A stretch of DNA of 64,000 bases from Rhizobiaceae bacterium. Its GTDB lineage: Bacteria > Pseudomonadota > Alphaproteobacteria > Rhizobiales > Rhizobiaceae. A program made the translations under genes and the position numbers. Location: the NCBI GenBank assembly GCA_017643025.1, contig JAEPOG010000003.1, positions 592,465-656,464 on the forward strand, given 5' to 3'. Below the pieces are notes generated by a model. The model saw only the letters and a program-made list of their open reading frames with translations, searched no databases and was not told the origin of the DNA. The first letter of the stretch is position 1. Each line of letters opens with the position of its first letter. Positions 38,986 through 47,044 of the stretch are shown here, piece after piece.

Positions 38986-40098
38986 TTACTCGGCCGCTTC
39001 CACCTTGATCACGCCGCGCTTGATCTGGTCCTGCTCGATCGACTCGAACAGCGCCCGGAAATTGCCTTCGCCGAAGCCTTCGTCGCCCTTGCGCTGGATG
39101 AACTCGAAGAAGATCGGGCCGATCACGGTCTTTGAGAAAATCTGCAGCAGGATCTTGGTCATGCCGCCGTCGACCACGCCCTCGCCGTCGATCAGGATGC
39201 CGTGTTTCTTCATCCGCTCGATGGGCTCGTCATGGCCTTGAACGCGGTCGAATGACATCTCGTAGTAGGTGTCCGGCGGGCCGGGCATGAATTTCAGCCC
39301 GTTGGCAGCCAGCCTGTCGGTGGCGTCGTAGATGCCGTCGGTGCCGACTGCGATGTGCTGAATGCCTTCGCCCTTGTACTTCTTCAGATACTCCGCGATC
39401 TGGCTGGTGTCGTCCTTGGATTCGTTCAGCGGAATACGGATCTTGCCGCAGGGCGAGGTGATGGCGCGGCTAACGAGGCCGGTGATGCGCCCGTCAATGT
39501 CGAAGAAGTGGATCTGCTTGAAGCCGAACAGGTCGCGGTAGAAGTCCCACCACTTGTCCATGTTGCCGCGATAGACATTGTGAGTCAGGTGGTCGAGGAA
39601 ATAGAAGCCGACGCCTTCCGGCTTCGGGTCGCGCTCGCCGGTCCACACGAACTCGTCGTCATAGGCCGAGCCCTTGTCGCCATACTTCTCGACAAAGTAG
39701 AGCAGCGAGCCGCCAATGCCGACGATCGCCGGCACGTCGAGTGTCTTGTCGTCGCCCTCATAAGGCGTCGCGCCTTTGGAAACGGCATGCTCGAAAGCGT
39801 GCTTGGCATCGACCACGCGCCAGGCCATCGAAGGCGCGCAAGGGCCGTGCTCGTCGACGAACTTCATGGCGTGCGAGCCCGGCTCGGCATTGACGACGTA
39901 GTTGATGTCGCCCTGGCGCCAGACCGTGACATTCTTCTTGCGGTGTTTGGCGACCGGTGCGTAACCCATCTTGGTGAACAGGTCGCCGAGCTTCTCCGGT
40001 TCGGGGTGCGCGAATTCGACGAACTCGAAACCGTCCGTGCCGGCGGGATTCTGCTTGCTGATTTCGGCAGGTGGCGCGTCGTGCGGGAAGGGACCCAT
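38986..40098 (-). CDS. hppD: 4-hydroxyphenylpyruvate dioxygenase
   Basis: HppD converts 4-hydroxyphenylpyruvate, from tyrosine, to homogentisate using Fe(II). The 370-residue protein has the iron ligands His in YFLDHLTHNVYRGNMDKW, His in GIQHIAVGTDGIYD and Glu near the C-terminus (RALFESIEQDQ), with the usual EFIQRKGDEGFGEGNF. The start ATG 40098 has AGGAAG upstream. It is convergent with the hmgA operon, which consumes its product, and divergent from the Lrp-family gene. Confidence 0.96.
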   Translation of the reverse strand: MGPFPHDAPPAEISKQNPAGTDGFEFVEFAHPEPEKLGDLFTKMGYAPVAKHRKKNVTVWRQGDINYVVNAEPGSHAMKFVDEHGPCAPSMAWRVVDAKHAFEHAVSKGATPYEGDDKTLDVPAIVGIGGSLLYFVEKYGDKGSAYDDEFVWTGERDPKPEGVGFYFLDHLTHNVYRGNMDKWWDFYRDLFGFKQIHFFDIDGRITGLVSRAITSPCGKIRIPLNESKDDTSQIAEYLKKYKGEGIQHIAVGTDGIYDATDRLAANGLKFMPGPPDTYYEMSFDRVQGHDEPIERMKKHGILIDGEGVVDGGMTKILLQIFSKTVIGPIFFEFIQRKGDEGFGEGNFRALFESIEQDQIKRGVIKVEAAE

Positions 40099-40149
40099 CG
40101 AACTTCCTCCGGTGTTTCGAACCAATGCCGGATTCTACTCCCGGAAGGC

Positions 40150-40199
40150 TGCAAGGAGCTTGCATTCTGCGCACTATTGGCCACTATCCGTGCACGGAT
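40150..40199. promoter_or_regulatory. Two palindromes between hppD and the Lrp-family gene (candidate operators)
   Basis: TGCAAG/CTTGCA with a GAG centre (40150-40164) and the perfect 14-base palindrome ATCCGTGCACGGAT (40186-40199) lie in the 124-base divergent intergenic region. Lrp/AsnC proteins bind multiple palindromic sites and usually regulate the divergent neighbour. Which of the two is bound, or whether both are, is unknown. Confidence 0.5.
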
Positions 40200-40222
40200 C
40201 GTGCAGACATGTGGGTGCAGAC

Positions 40223-40699
40223 ATGGATAGCGAGCATATCGATCAGTTTGACCGCAAGATACTGGCGCATCTGCAGCAGGATGCGCGGCTAACCAACAAC
40301 GAGCTTTCGGCGCGCGTAAACCTGTCTCCTTCGCAATGCTCGCGGCGGCGGCAAAGGTTGGAGGACGAGGGCTACATACGCGGCTACAGAGCGGAGCTCG
40401 ATCGCGACCGGTTGGGCTTCCCGCTGGTCAACGTGATCACGGTGACGCTTGCCACGCACAATCGCGACAACGCCAGGCGCTTTGCGCAGCTCCTTGAGCG
40501 GCTGCCCGAGGTTCAGGAGGCGCACGCCCTGACCGGCGAGATGGACTATTTCCTCAAGGTCGTGACGCCGGACCTCAAATCGCTCGCCGATTTCGTCAAC
40601 GGCGTGCTTCTGCCGCATGAGAGCGTGCAGCACGTGAAGACGGCGATCGTGCTCGAGACGCTGAAGGAAAGCGGCACTCTGCCATTGGAAGCCGCATAG
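40223..40699 (+). CDS. Lrp/AsnC family transcriptional regulator
   Basis: This 158-residue protein has an N-terminal helix-turn-helix (LTNNELSARVNLSPSQCSRRRQRLEDEGYI) and a C-terminal RAM domain (VNVITVTLATH, EVQEAHALTGEMDYFLKVVTPD). It is divergent from hppD and so probably controls it in response to an aromatic amino acid, most likely tyrosine or phenylalanine (inferred from position). Two palindromes lie in the shared upstream region. Confidence 0.92.
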   Translation: MDSEHIDQFDRKILAHLQQDARLTNNELSARVNLSPSQCSRRRQRLEDEGYIRGYRAELDRDRLGFPLVNVITVTLATHNRDNARRFAQLLERLPEVQEAHALTGEMDYFLKVVTPDLKSLADFVNGVLLPHESVQHVKTAIVLETLKESGTLPLEAA

Positions 40700-40818
40700 C
40701 CGCCGGACCGCTATTGCGGTCAATTGTTATGCCATATAACAACGTCTCGCGACGTTGCCCTGCCAAGACGCAGGGGCTAGCGTGCGCCGGCGGCAGAGAC
40801 TGATTTGGGGAGGAGGGG

Positions 40819-41343
40819 ATGACCCTCTCAACGATTGTGGGGTGGCTCGCACGGGGGCTGGCGCTTGCCGGCGGCGTCGTGCTCGTCATCGTCACGATCC
40901 TGACGGTGGTGAGCATCACCGGGCGCTCGCTGATCTGGGCAGGGCTGTCGCCGGTGCCCGGCGACGTCGAACTGGTCGAGGCGGGCATGGGCTTCGCCAT
41001 CTTCGCCTTCCTGCCATGGTGCCAATATGTGCGCGGCCACGCGACCGTCGACATTTTCACCAACTTCCTCCCAAGCGCTGCCAACCGCGTCATCGACGTC
41101 GTGAGCGAGCTGCTGATGACTCTCGTGATCGTGCTGTTCGCCTGGCGGCTCTGGTTCGGCATGCTTGACAAGATCCGCTACAAGGAAACGACCTTCATCC
41201 TGCAGTTTCCGATCTGGTGGCCCTACGCGGCTGCTATGGTCGCGGCTGCCATCGGCGTCATCGTGTCTTTCTACGTGCTCTATCAGCGCATCCGGGAGGC
41301 CGCGGCTGGCGCAACGATCCCCAGTCAGGGGAGCGTGCATTGA
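40819..41343 (+). CDS. dctQ: TRAP transporter small permease (DctQ)
   Basis: This 174-residue inner-membrane protein has four hydrophobic helices and the DctQ features VSITGRSLIWAGLSPVPGDVELVE and AFLPWCQYVRGHATVDIFTNFLP (adjoining blocks). It forms the membrane part of a sodium-driven TRAP transporter with the next gene. No periplasmic DctP binding protein is encoded nearby. It follows the Lrp gene by 119 bases. Confidence 0.92.
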   Translation: MTLSTIVGWLARGLALAGGVVLVIVTILTVVSITGRSLIWAGLSPVPGDVELVEAGMGFAIFAFLPWCQYVRGHATVDIFTNFLPSAANRVIDVVSELLMTLVIVLFAWRLWFGMLDKIRYKETTFILQFPIWWPYAAAMVAAAIGVIVSFYVLYQRIREAAAGATIPSQGSVH

Positions 41344-42662
41344 GCGGCCTCGAACTCGGGATATTGTCCTTCCCGGTCCTTATCTTCCTGATCTTCCTGC
41401 GCATCCCGATCGGCCTTGCCATGCTGATCTGCGGCATGGTCGGCTCCTACCTCATCTTCGGGTCGTGGACGCCGATCCTGTCGCGCCTGAAGGGCGAGAC
41501 CTATTCGACCTTCTCCAACTATTCGCTGTCGATCATTCCGCTGTTCCTGCTGATGGGCCAGTTCGCCACCATGGGCGGTATGTCGCAGGCCTTGTTCAAG
41601 GCGGCCGAGACCTGGCTCGGCCACCGCAAGGGCGGCGTTGCCATGGCTGCGGTCGGCGCCTGCGCCGGTTTCGGCGCCATATGCGGTTCGTCGCTGGCGA
41701 CCGCGGCGACCATGAGCCAGGTCGCGCTGCCCGAGCTCAAGCGCTACGGCTATTCCGGCTCGCTGGCGACCGGCACGCTGGCCGCCGGTGGCACGCTCGG
41801 CATCCTTATCCCGCCATCGGTGATCCTGGTCATCTACGCCATCCTGACCGAGCAGAATATCGCCAAGCTGTTCGTGGCGGCCTTCATTCCGGGCATCCTT
41901 GCGGCGATCGGCTACATGATCGCCATCGCCATATATGTGCGGCTGTTTCCGGAATCGGCAGGCAGCCGGGAGCGCGCGCCCTATGCCGAGCGCTTCGCCG
42001 CGCTTGTAGACGTTTGGCCGGTGCTGCTGGTTTTCCTCGCCGTGGTCGGTGGCATCTATCTCGGCTGGTTCACGCCGACCGAGGGCGCGGCGGTCGGCGC
42101 AGCCGGCACCGGGCTCATCGCGCTCATCAATGGCGGGCTCAACCGACACACCTTCATTGCCTGCATCCTGGCGACCGCGAGCTCGACGGCAATGATCTTC
42201 TTCATCGTCTTCGGTGCGTCGATGTTCAACAGCTTCCTTGCGTTGTCGCAGTTGCCGCAGACCGCTGCCGCCTTCGTCTCAGAGCAGGGCTTCAACCCCT
42301 GGCTCGTGCTGACGATGATCCTCGTGCTCTACCTGCTGTTCGGCTGCGTGATGGATTCGCTGTCGATGATCCTGCTCACCGTGCCGATCTTCTTCCCCAT
42401 TGTCACGGCGCTCGACTATGGCCTGTCGCCCGAGGAATTCGCCATCTGGTTCGGCATTCTCGTGCTGATCGTGGTCGAGGTCGGGCTGATAACGCCGCCG
42501 GTGGGCATGAATCTCTTCGTCATCAACTCGATGGCGAAGGAAACGCCGATCCACCACACCTATCGCGGCGTGCTTCCCTTCGTGACGAGTGACATTATCC
42601 GTGTGGCGATCCTCACCGCATTCCCGGTCATTACGCTCGGCCTGATGCGGCTGCTCTACTAG
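41340..42662 (+). CDS. dctM: TRAP transporter large permease (DctM)
   Basis: This 440-residue inner-membrane protein has about 12 hydrophobic helices and DctM motifs such as GFGAICGSSLATAATMSQVALPE, GTLAAGGTLGILIPPSVILVIYA and VEVGLITPPVGMNLFVI. It carries the transport path. The start is TTG at 41340, overlapping the dctQ stop (TTGA), with GGGGAGC upstream. The stop overlaps that of the convergent SulP gene in CTAG. The substrate is unknown; an aromatic acid is possible given the neighbours. Confidence 0.93.
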   Translation: MSGLELGILSFPVLIFLIFLRIPIGLAMLICGMVGSYLIFGSWTPILSRLKGETYSTFSNYSLSIIPLFLLMGQFATMGGMSQALFKAAETWLGHRKGGVAMAAVGACAGFGAICGSSLATAATMSQVALPELKRYGYSGSLATGTLAAGGTLGILIPPSVILVIYAILTEQNIAKLFVAAFIPGILAAIGYMIAIAIYVRLFPESAGSRERAPYAERFAALVDVWPVLLVFLAVVGGIYLGWFTPTEGAAVGAAGTGLIALINGGLNRHTFIACILATASSTAMIFFIVFGASMFNSFLALSQLPQTAAAFVSEQGFNPWLVLTMILVLYLLFGCVMDSLSMILLTVPIFFPIVTALDYGLSPEEFAIWFGILVLIVVEVGLITPPVGMNLFVINSMAKETPIHHTYRGVLPFVTSDIIRVAILTAFPVITLGLMRLLY

Positions 42663-44401
42663 CTGGCAGGCTGCCGGCCGCTGCCGGCTTTCAGTTCCTG
42701 AACTGCCATGTGGTGCGACAGGAACACGCGACCCGAGAGGTGATCCACGAAATCGCTTCTCTTCAGCCGGTCCATGACCGGGCCCTTCACCTCGCTCATA
42801 TGTAACGTCACGCCGGTCTCTGCGAGTGTGCGATTGATCGTCTCAAGAGACTCGAGCGCGCTGAGGTCGATGGCGTTGACCGCCGGACACATCAGGATGA
42901 CGTGCCGTACTTCCGGATTACGGGAGACGAGGTCGAACAAAAATTCCTCGAGAAACCGGGCGTTGGCGAAGTAGAGGCTTTCGTCGACACGCACCGAGAG
43001 GATCGAGGGATCGGTCACCACGGCGTGGCGAAGCACGTTGCGATAGTGCTCTGTTCCAGGAACCTGGCCGACGACCGCCACATGCGGTTTGGAGGTACGG
43101 TAGAGATAGATGAGCAATGAAAGGCCCACGCCGGCCGAAATGCCGATTTCGACGCCAATGAACAGCGTGGCGAGGATCGTGGCGCTGACGGCAGCGAAGT
43201 CGGCCTTCGAATAGGTCCAGCTTCTGCTGAGGATGCTGAAATCGACGAGCGACAGCACCGCAACGATGATCGTCGCAGCAAGCGTTGCCTGCGGCAGATA
43301 GAGCAGCAGGGGCGTCAGAAACAGCGTTGCAAGGCCGATGCCGACGGCGGTGAAAATGCCGGCCGCAGGCGTTTCGGCGCCGGCATCGAAGTTGACGACC
43401 GAGCGCGCGAAGCCGCCCGTCACGGGATAGCCGCCCGAGAACCCGGCGGCGACATTGGCTGCCCCAAGTCCGACGAGCTCCTGATCGGGATTGATGCGTT
43501 GCCTGCGCTTGGCCGCGAGCGTTTGCGCCACCGATACGGACTCCACAAATCCGACGACGGTAATCAGCGCGGCGGACGCGGCCAGCGAAAGCCAGAGATC
43601 GGGGTCGAATGTCGGCACCGTGAGCGGCGGGAGACCCCGTGGCACGACGCCGACCAGTTTGACGCCGAGATCGCCCAGGTCGAAAGCCCATGCCGACAGC
43701 GACGTGATGCCGACCGCCGCCACAGGGGCTGACTTCGCAATCAGGTCGGCAAGCCGGTTGCGCAGGCCGGTATTGACGAGCAGTTTCTTGAGGCCGCGGC
43801 GCGACCAGTAGAGAAACGCTGCCGCACCGACACCGACCGCCAGGGTGAAGACGTTCGTTTCGCCTGCGTTTTCGAGGAGTGAGACGGTGATTTCCTGCAG
43901 CGTGTGGCCCGAGGCCGGGACACCCAGGATGTGCTTGATCTGCCCAGCGGCGATCAAAATGCCCGAGGCGGTAATAAACCCGGAGATCACCGGGTGAGAC
44001 AGGAAGTTGGCCATGAAGCCCAGCCGCAGCACGCCGAGCGCCAGCAGCATCAATCCCGACAGGAGCGCGAGCACAAGCGCGGCGGCAATGGCTTCCGTCG
44101 AACCGGCAGGCGCGACCTTGCCGATCGCAGCCGCCGTCATCAGCGAGACGACGGCGACGGGGCCTACGGCCAGCACCCTGCTGCTGCCGAACAGCGCATA
44201 TCCGACGAGCGGCAGGATGGAGGCGTAAAGCCCTACCTGTGGCGGCAGCCCGGCGAGCATGGCGTAGGCCAGCGACTGCGGGATGAGCATGATCGTCACG
44301 ATCACCGCTGCCGACAGGTCATTGGTCAGCGCATCACGGCCATACTCGCGCCCCCATGTAAGGGGAGGCCAGGATCGGAGAAGCTGGTATCGGTCGCGCA
44401 T
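42659..44401 (-). CDS. SulP family anion permease with STAS domain
   Basis: This 580-residue protein belongs to the SulP/SLC26 family. The N-terminal core has about 12 membrane helices (MLIPQSLAYAMLAGLPPQVGLYASILP across adjoining blocks; SGFITASGILIAAGQ). The C-terminal STAS domain spans about residues 450-565 (VILMCPAVNAIDLSALESLETI). Candidate substrates are sulfate, bicarbonate or carboxylates. It lies 102 bases downstream of the DUF442 gene in the same direction as the sulfide-detoxification genes, so sulfate/sulfite movement is a reasonable guess. Confidence 0.92.
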   Translation of the reverse strand: MRDRYQLLRSWPPLTWGREYGRDALTNDLSAAVIVTIMLIPQSLAYAMLAGLPPQVGLYASILPLVGYALFGSSRVLAVGPVAVVSLMTAAAIGKVAPAGSTEAIAAALVLALLSGLMLLALGVLRLGFMANFLSHPVISGFITASGILIAAGQIKHILGVPASGHTLQEITVSLLENAGETNVFTLAVGVGAAAFLYWSRRGLKKLLVNTGLRNRLADLIAKSAPVAAVGITSLSAWAFDLGDLGVKLVGVVPRGLPPLTVPTFDPDLWLSLAASAALITVVGFVESVSVAQTLAAKRRQRINPDQELVGLGAANVAAGFSGGYPVTGGFARSVVNFDAGAETPAAGIFTAVGIGLATLFLTPLLLYLPQATLAATIIVAVLSLVDFSILSRSWTYSKADFAAVSATILATLFIGVEIGISAGVGLSLLIYLYRTSKPHVAVVGQVPGTEHYRNVLRHAVVTDPSILSVRVDESLYFANARFLEEFLFDLVSRNPEVRHVILMCPAVNAIDLSALESLETINRTLAETGVTLHMSEVKGPVMDRLKRSDFVDHLSGRVFLSHHMAVQELKAGSGRQPAS

Positions 44402-44503
44402 GCCTGTCCCGGAAAGGATGAGTTCCGCCGTTCGCGCTCCCGAGAGCGCGCGCCGGCAGTCGTCGAAGTTGGGGGAGCGGGCGCCAGACGCCCGCCCGAC
44501 GGA

Positions 44504-44836
44504 TCAGCCCTGCTGCTTCGCCATAGTGTAGAGATTGGTGCTGCGCGCGCCCGAGCGGCAATAGGCGAATACCGGCCCTTCGAGTTCGCCGAGGGCCTTC
44601 GCCGTGTCATCCACGTTGGCCTGGGTCAGCTGTCCGCTGATGGCCGGCAGGTAACGGAACGCGAGGCCGGCCTCTTTTGCTGCCGCTTCGATCTGCTCAT
44701 GCGGTACGGCGCCTTCCTCGTTGTCGGGCCGATTGCAGATGATGCTGCGGTAGCCCGCCGCCTTGATGGCGGCAACGTCGGCCGGCGCGATCTGACCCGA
44801 CACGGCAAAGGCTTCTGCTACCTGGCGAATTTCCAT
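44504..44836 (-). CDS. TIGR01244/DUF442 sulfurtransferase-like phosphatase-fold protein
   Basis: This 110-residue protein has the DUF442 pattern (VSGQIAPADVAAIKAAGYRSIICNRPDNE) and the active-site loop YCRSGARS with a catalytic Cys, as in dual-specificity-phosphatase-like sulfurtransferases fused to Blh in other bacteria. It probably moves sulfane sulfur between glutathione persulfide and thiosulfate. The ATG 44836 follows GGAGGT. It is 16 bases after the MBL gene. Confidence 0.9.
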   Translation of the reverse strand: MEIRQVAEAFAVSGQIAPADVAAIKAAGYRSIICNRPDNEEGAVPHEQIEAAAKEAGLAFRYLPAISGQLTQANVDDTAKALGELEGPVFAYCRSGARSTNLYTMAKQQG

Positions 44837-44852
44837 GGTGACCTCCTGCGCA

Positions 44853-45743
44853 CTAGAGTTCGTTGACCGGTACCTTGAGATACGTCTTGCCATCGGGACC
44901 CTTCGGCGGCAACCGCCCGGCCCGCATATTCACCTGCAGCGAGGGGATGATCAGCTTCGGCATGCCAAGCGTCGCATCGCGGTCCTCGCGCATCTTCACG
45001 AACTCATCCTCGCTGATTCCGTCGCGGACATGCACATTGTGCTGGCGCTCGTCCGCTACGGTCGTTTCCCATCTAATGTCGCGGCCGTTCGGGCCATAGT
45101 CGTGACAGATGAACAGGCGCATCTCGCCGGGCAGCTCAAGCACCCGTTTTATCGAGCGATAGAGTGTGCGAGCGTCTCCGCCAGGAAAGTCGGCGCGCGC
45201 CGACCCGCCATCGGGCATGAAAAGCGTGTCGCCGACAAAGGCAGCGTCGCCGATGACATGCGTCATGCATGCCGGCGTGTGGCCCGGTGTGTGCATCGCG
45301 TGGGCGGTCAGCGAACCGATCTTGTAGCTCTCGCCGTCCTTGAACAGCCTGTCGAACTGCGATCCGTCGCGCTGGAACTCGGTGCCTTCATTGAAGATCT
45401 TGCCGAACGTATCCTGCACGATCTTGATGTTCTCGCCGATGCCGAGCTTGCCACCTAGCTGCTGCTGGATGTAGGGCGCGGCCGACAGATGATCGGCATG
45501 GACATGGGTCTCGATGATCCATTCCAGCTTCCATCCGCGAATGGAGATGTAGTCGATGATCTTGTCCGCGCTGACATGAGTGATCCGGCCGGCCGCGTAG
45601 TCGATGTCCATGACCGAGTCGATGACCGCGCACGAGTCGGAGCTGGGATCCTTGACGATGTATGACACCGTATTTGTCGGTTCGTCGAAGAACGCCTCGA
45701 CTACGGGCTTGATGGAAAGGTCTGGTGTAAAGGGCAGGGACAT
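44853..45743 (-). CDS. blh: Blh/ETHE1-like persulfide dioxygenase (MBL fold)
   Basis: This 296-residue protein has the intact metal motif THVHADHLSAA, the later His in HTPGHTPACMTH and GDTLFMPDGGSARADFPGGDA, which match Blh/ETHE1-type persulfide dioxygenases oxidising glutathione persulfide to sulfite. Its ATG follows AAGGAG. It lies between the YeeE/YedE genes and the DUF442 gene in one operon controlled by the divergent BigR-like gene, as described for Agrobacterium and Xylella. Confidence 0.92.
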   Translation of the reverse strand: MSLPFTPDLSIKPVVEAFFDEPTNTVSYIVKDPSSDSCAVIDSVMDIDYAAGRITHVSADKIIDYISIRGWKLEWIIETHVHADHLSAAPYIQQQLGGKLGIGENIKIVQDTFGKIFNEGTEFQRDGSQFDRLFKDGESYKIGSLTAHAMHTPGHTPACMTHVIGDAAFVGDTLFMPDGGSARADFPGGDARTLYRSIKRVLELPGEMRLFICHDYGPNGRDIRWETTVADERQHNVHVRDGISEDEFVKMREDRDATLGMPKLIIPSLQVNMRAGRLPPKGPDGKTYLKVPVNEL

Positions 45744-45766
45744 GGATGTACTCCTTCCTTGTTCAA

Positions 45767-46210
45767 TCAGGCGCGCGCCGCGCTGGCGTTTGCCGCACGA
45801 AACTTCAGCAGCTTTGCCGCAGCTATGCCTGCAGCCATTGCAGCAACGAAAATTGGCGCTTCGGTGTTGCCAAGGCCGAGCGCGGGTATCGCGCCGCCCG
45901 GGCAGAACCCGGTCACACCCCAGCCGATCCCGAAGACTACGGATCCGCCGACGAGTTGCCAGTCGATCGACTTGTTGGTCGGCACGTCGAAGCGCGTGTC
46001 GAACACCGGCTTTGGCTGGCTGCCGAAGACGAGCCTGTAGCCGATCGCGGTTACCGTGAGCGCGCTGGCCATGACGACCAGCAGGCTCGGATCCCAGGTT
46101 CCGGCAATATCGAAGAAGTTCAGGACCTTCGCAGGGTTCGCCATTCCTGACAGGGCAATGCCGAGGCCGAACACCCCACCGATGAGCAGTGCGGATATGA
46201 GCTTGTTCAT
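45767..46210 (-). CDS. YeeE/YedE family sulfur-transport-like membrane protein (second subunit)
   Basis: This 147-residue protein has four hydrophobic helices and a YeeE/YedE motif with a conserved Cys ([19 protein letters not shown]). A further segment reads [21 protein letters not shown]. The half-size form normally works as a pair with its upstream neighbour, here 4 bases away. YeeE-type channels carry thiosulfate or related sulfur species. The start at ATG 46210 was preferred to one five codons upstream. Confidence 0.88.
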   Translation of the reverse strand: MNKLISALLIGGVFGLGIALSGMANPAKVLNFFDIAGTWDPSLLVVMASALTVTAIGYRLVFGSQPKPVFDTRFDVPTNKSIDWQLVGGSVVFGIGWGVTGFCPGGAIPALGLGNTEAPIFVAAMAAGIAAAKLLKFRAANASAARA

Positions 46211-46214
46211 CGGA

Positions 46215-46646
46215 TCAGGCTCCAATTACGTGGCGGACGATGAAGACAGTCGCGAAGGTTGCCAGCATGAAGACGGCCGTTGCCGTGATCGAGCGAGGCG
46301 AAAGGCGGGCGATGCCGCAGACGCCGTGGCCGCTTGTGCAACCCGAGCCATAGATGACGCCGACGCCGACAACGAGACCGCCGGCAACGAGCATCGCAGT
46401 GCTGGGCGGTACCTGAAATCCGATCTCGCCGCCCGCGGCGACATAGAGCATGGGCGCCACAATTGCGCCGGCGAGAAAGGCGGCGCGCCATTGCCAATCG
46501 GTGGAAAGCGGCGGCAGAACAGCCGCCAAAATACCGGTCATGCCGGCGATACGACCGTGCAACGCCATGAGCAGGACGGCCGAAAGGCCGATCAGTATGC
46601 CGCCCGCCATTGATAGCCACGGCGTGAATTGGGTTATTGTGTCCAC
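46215..46646 (-). CDS. YeeE/YedE family sulfur-transport-like membrane protein (first subunit)
   Basis: This 143-residue protein has four hydrophobic helices and the Cys-bearing motif [20 protein letters not shown]. It is the first gene of the operon regulated from the palindromic site at 46681-46702. With the next gene it makes up a split YeeE/YedE transporter, similar to PmpA/PmpB pairs. The direction and substrate of transport (thiosulfate, sulfite or other) are not determined. Confidence 0.88.
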   Translation of the reverse strand: MDTITQFTPWLSMAGGILIGLSAVLLMALHGRIAGMTGILAAVLPPLSTDWQWRAAFLAGAIVAPMLYVAAGGEIGFQVPPSTAMLVAGGLVVGVGVIYGSGCTSGHGVCGIARLSPRSITATAVFMLATFATVFIVRHVIGA

Positions 46647-46665
46647 GAGATTCCCTCAGTCAGGC

Positions 46666-46706
46666 TTGTTATTCGCGATACATATGAATATATATTCACA
46701 TGTCAA
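46666..46706. promoter_or_regulatory. BigR-type operator with two divergent promoters inside it
   Basis: A 22-base palindrome at 46681-46702 (arms CATATGAATAT and ATATTCACATG, one mismatched pair) is A+T-rich, as are known BigR sites. A plus-strand promoter runs through it: TTGTTA at 46666-46671, 17-base spacer, TATATA at 46689-46694. A minus-strand promoter also runs through it: TTGACA at 46706-46701 and TATGTA at 46684-46679, 16-base spacer. One bound repressor would block both. Confidence 0.8.
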
Positions 46707-46717
46707 GAGGAATGCTG

Positions 46718-47044
46718 ATGATTGAAACGGAACAGCTGGCGCAGTCCGCGGGCGAGGCAGCGGAATTCCTGTCGGCGCTTGCAAACGCCAACCGGCTGAT
46801 GATCCTCTGCAATTTGCTGGATGGCGAGAAGGCGGTTCTGCCGCTCGCCGAGGCGGTTGGCATGAACCAGTCCGCCCTGTCCCAGCAACTTGCGAAGCTG
46901 CGGGCGCTCAAACTGGTTGCCACCAGGCGCGAGGGGCGAACGATCTACTACAGCGTGGCGTCCGACAAGGTCGCCCGGATAGTGGACCTCTTATACGACA
47001 TGTACTGCGCGCCCGCTCGCCAGCAGCAGGCAGCTATCGTCTAG
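46718..47044 (+). CDS. bigR: ArsR-family sulfide/persulfide-responsive repressor (BigR/SqrR-like)
   Basis: This 108-residue winged-helix protein has LANANRLMILCNLLDGEKAV, the recognition helix MNQSALSQQLAKLRALKLV and the wing REGRTIYYSV. Two Cys residues, C31 and C97, are 66 apart, the same spacing as the persulfide-sensing pair in BigR (C42/C108) and SqrR. It therefore probably forms an intramolecular disulfide or polysulfide link and releases DNA. The ATG at 46718 has AGAGGA at proper distance; upstream in-frame ATGs fall inside the promoter. Its stop overlaps that of the convergent pimD gene in CTAG. Confidence 0.92.
   Translation: MIETEQLAQSAGEAAEFLSALANANRLMILCNLLDGEKAVLPLAEAVGMNQSALSQQLAKLRALKLVATRREGRTIYYSVASDKVARIVDLLYDMYCAPARQQQAAIV

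Noticed and set aside
41165..42592. 475-codon plus-strand open frame in another frame
   Set aside because: Overlaps dctM, whose membrane helices and TRAP motifs are clear; the alternative translation is rich in Arg and His without pattern.
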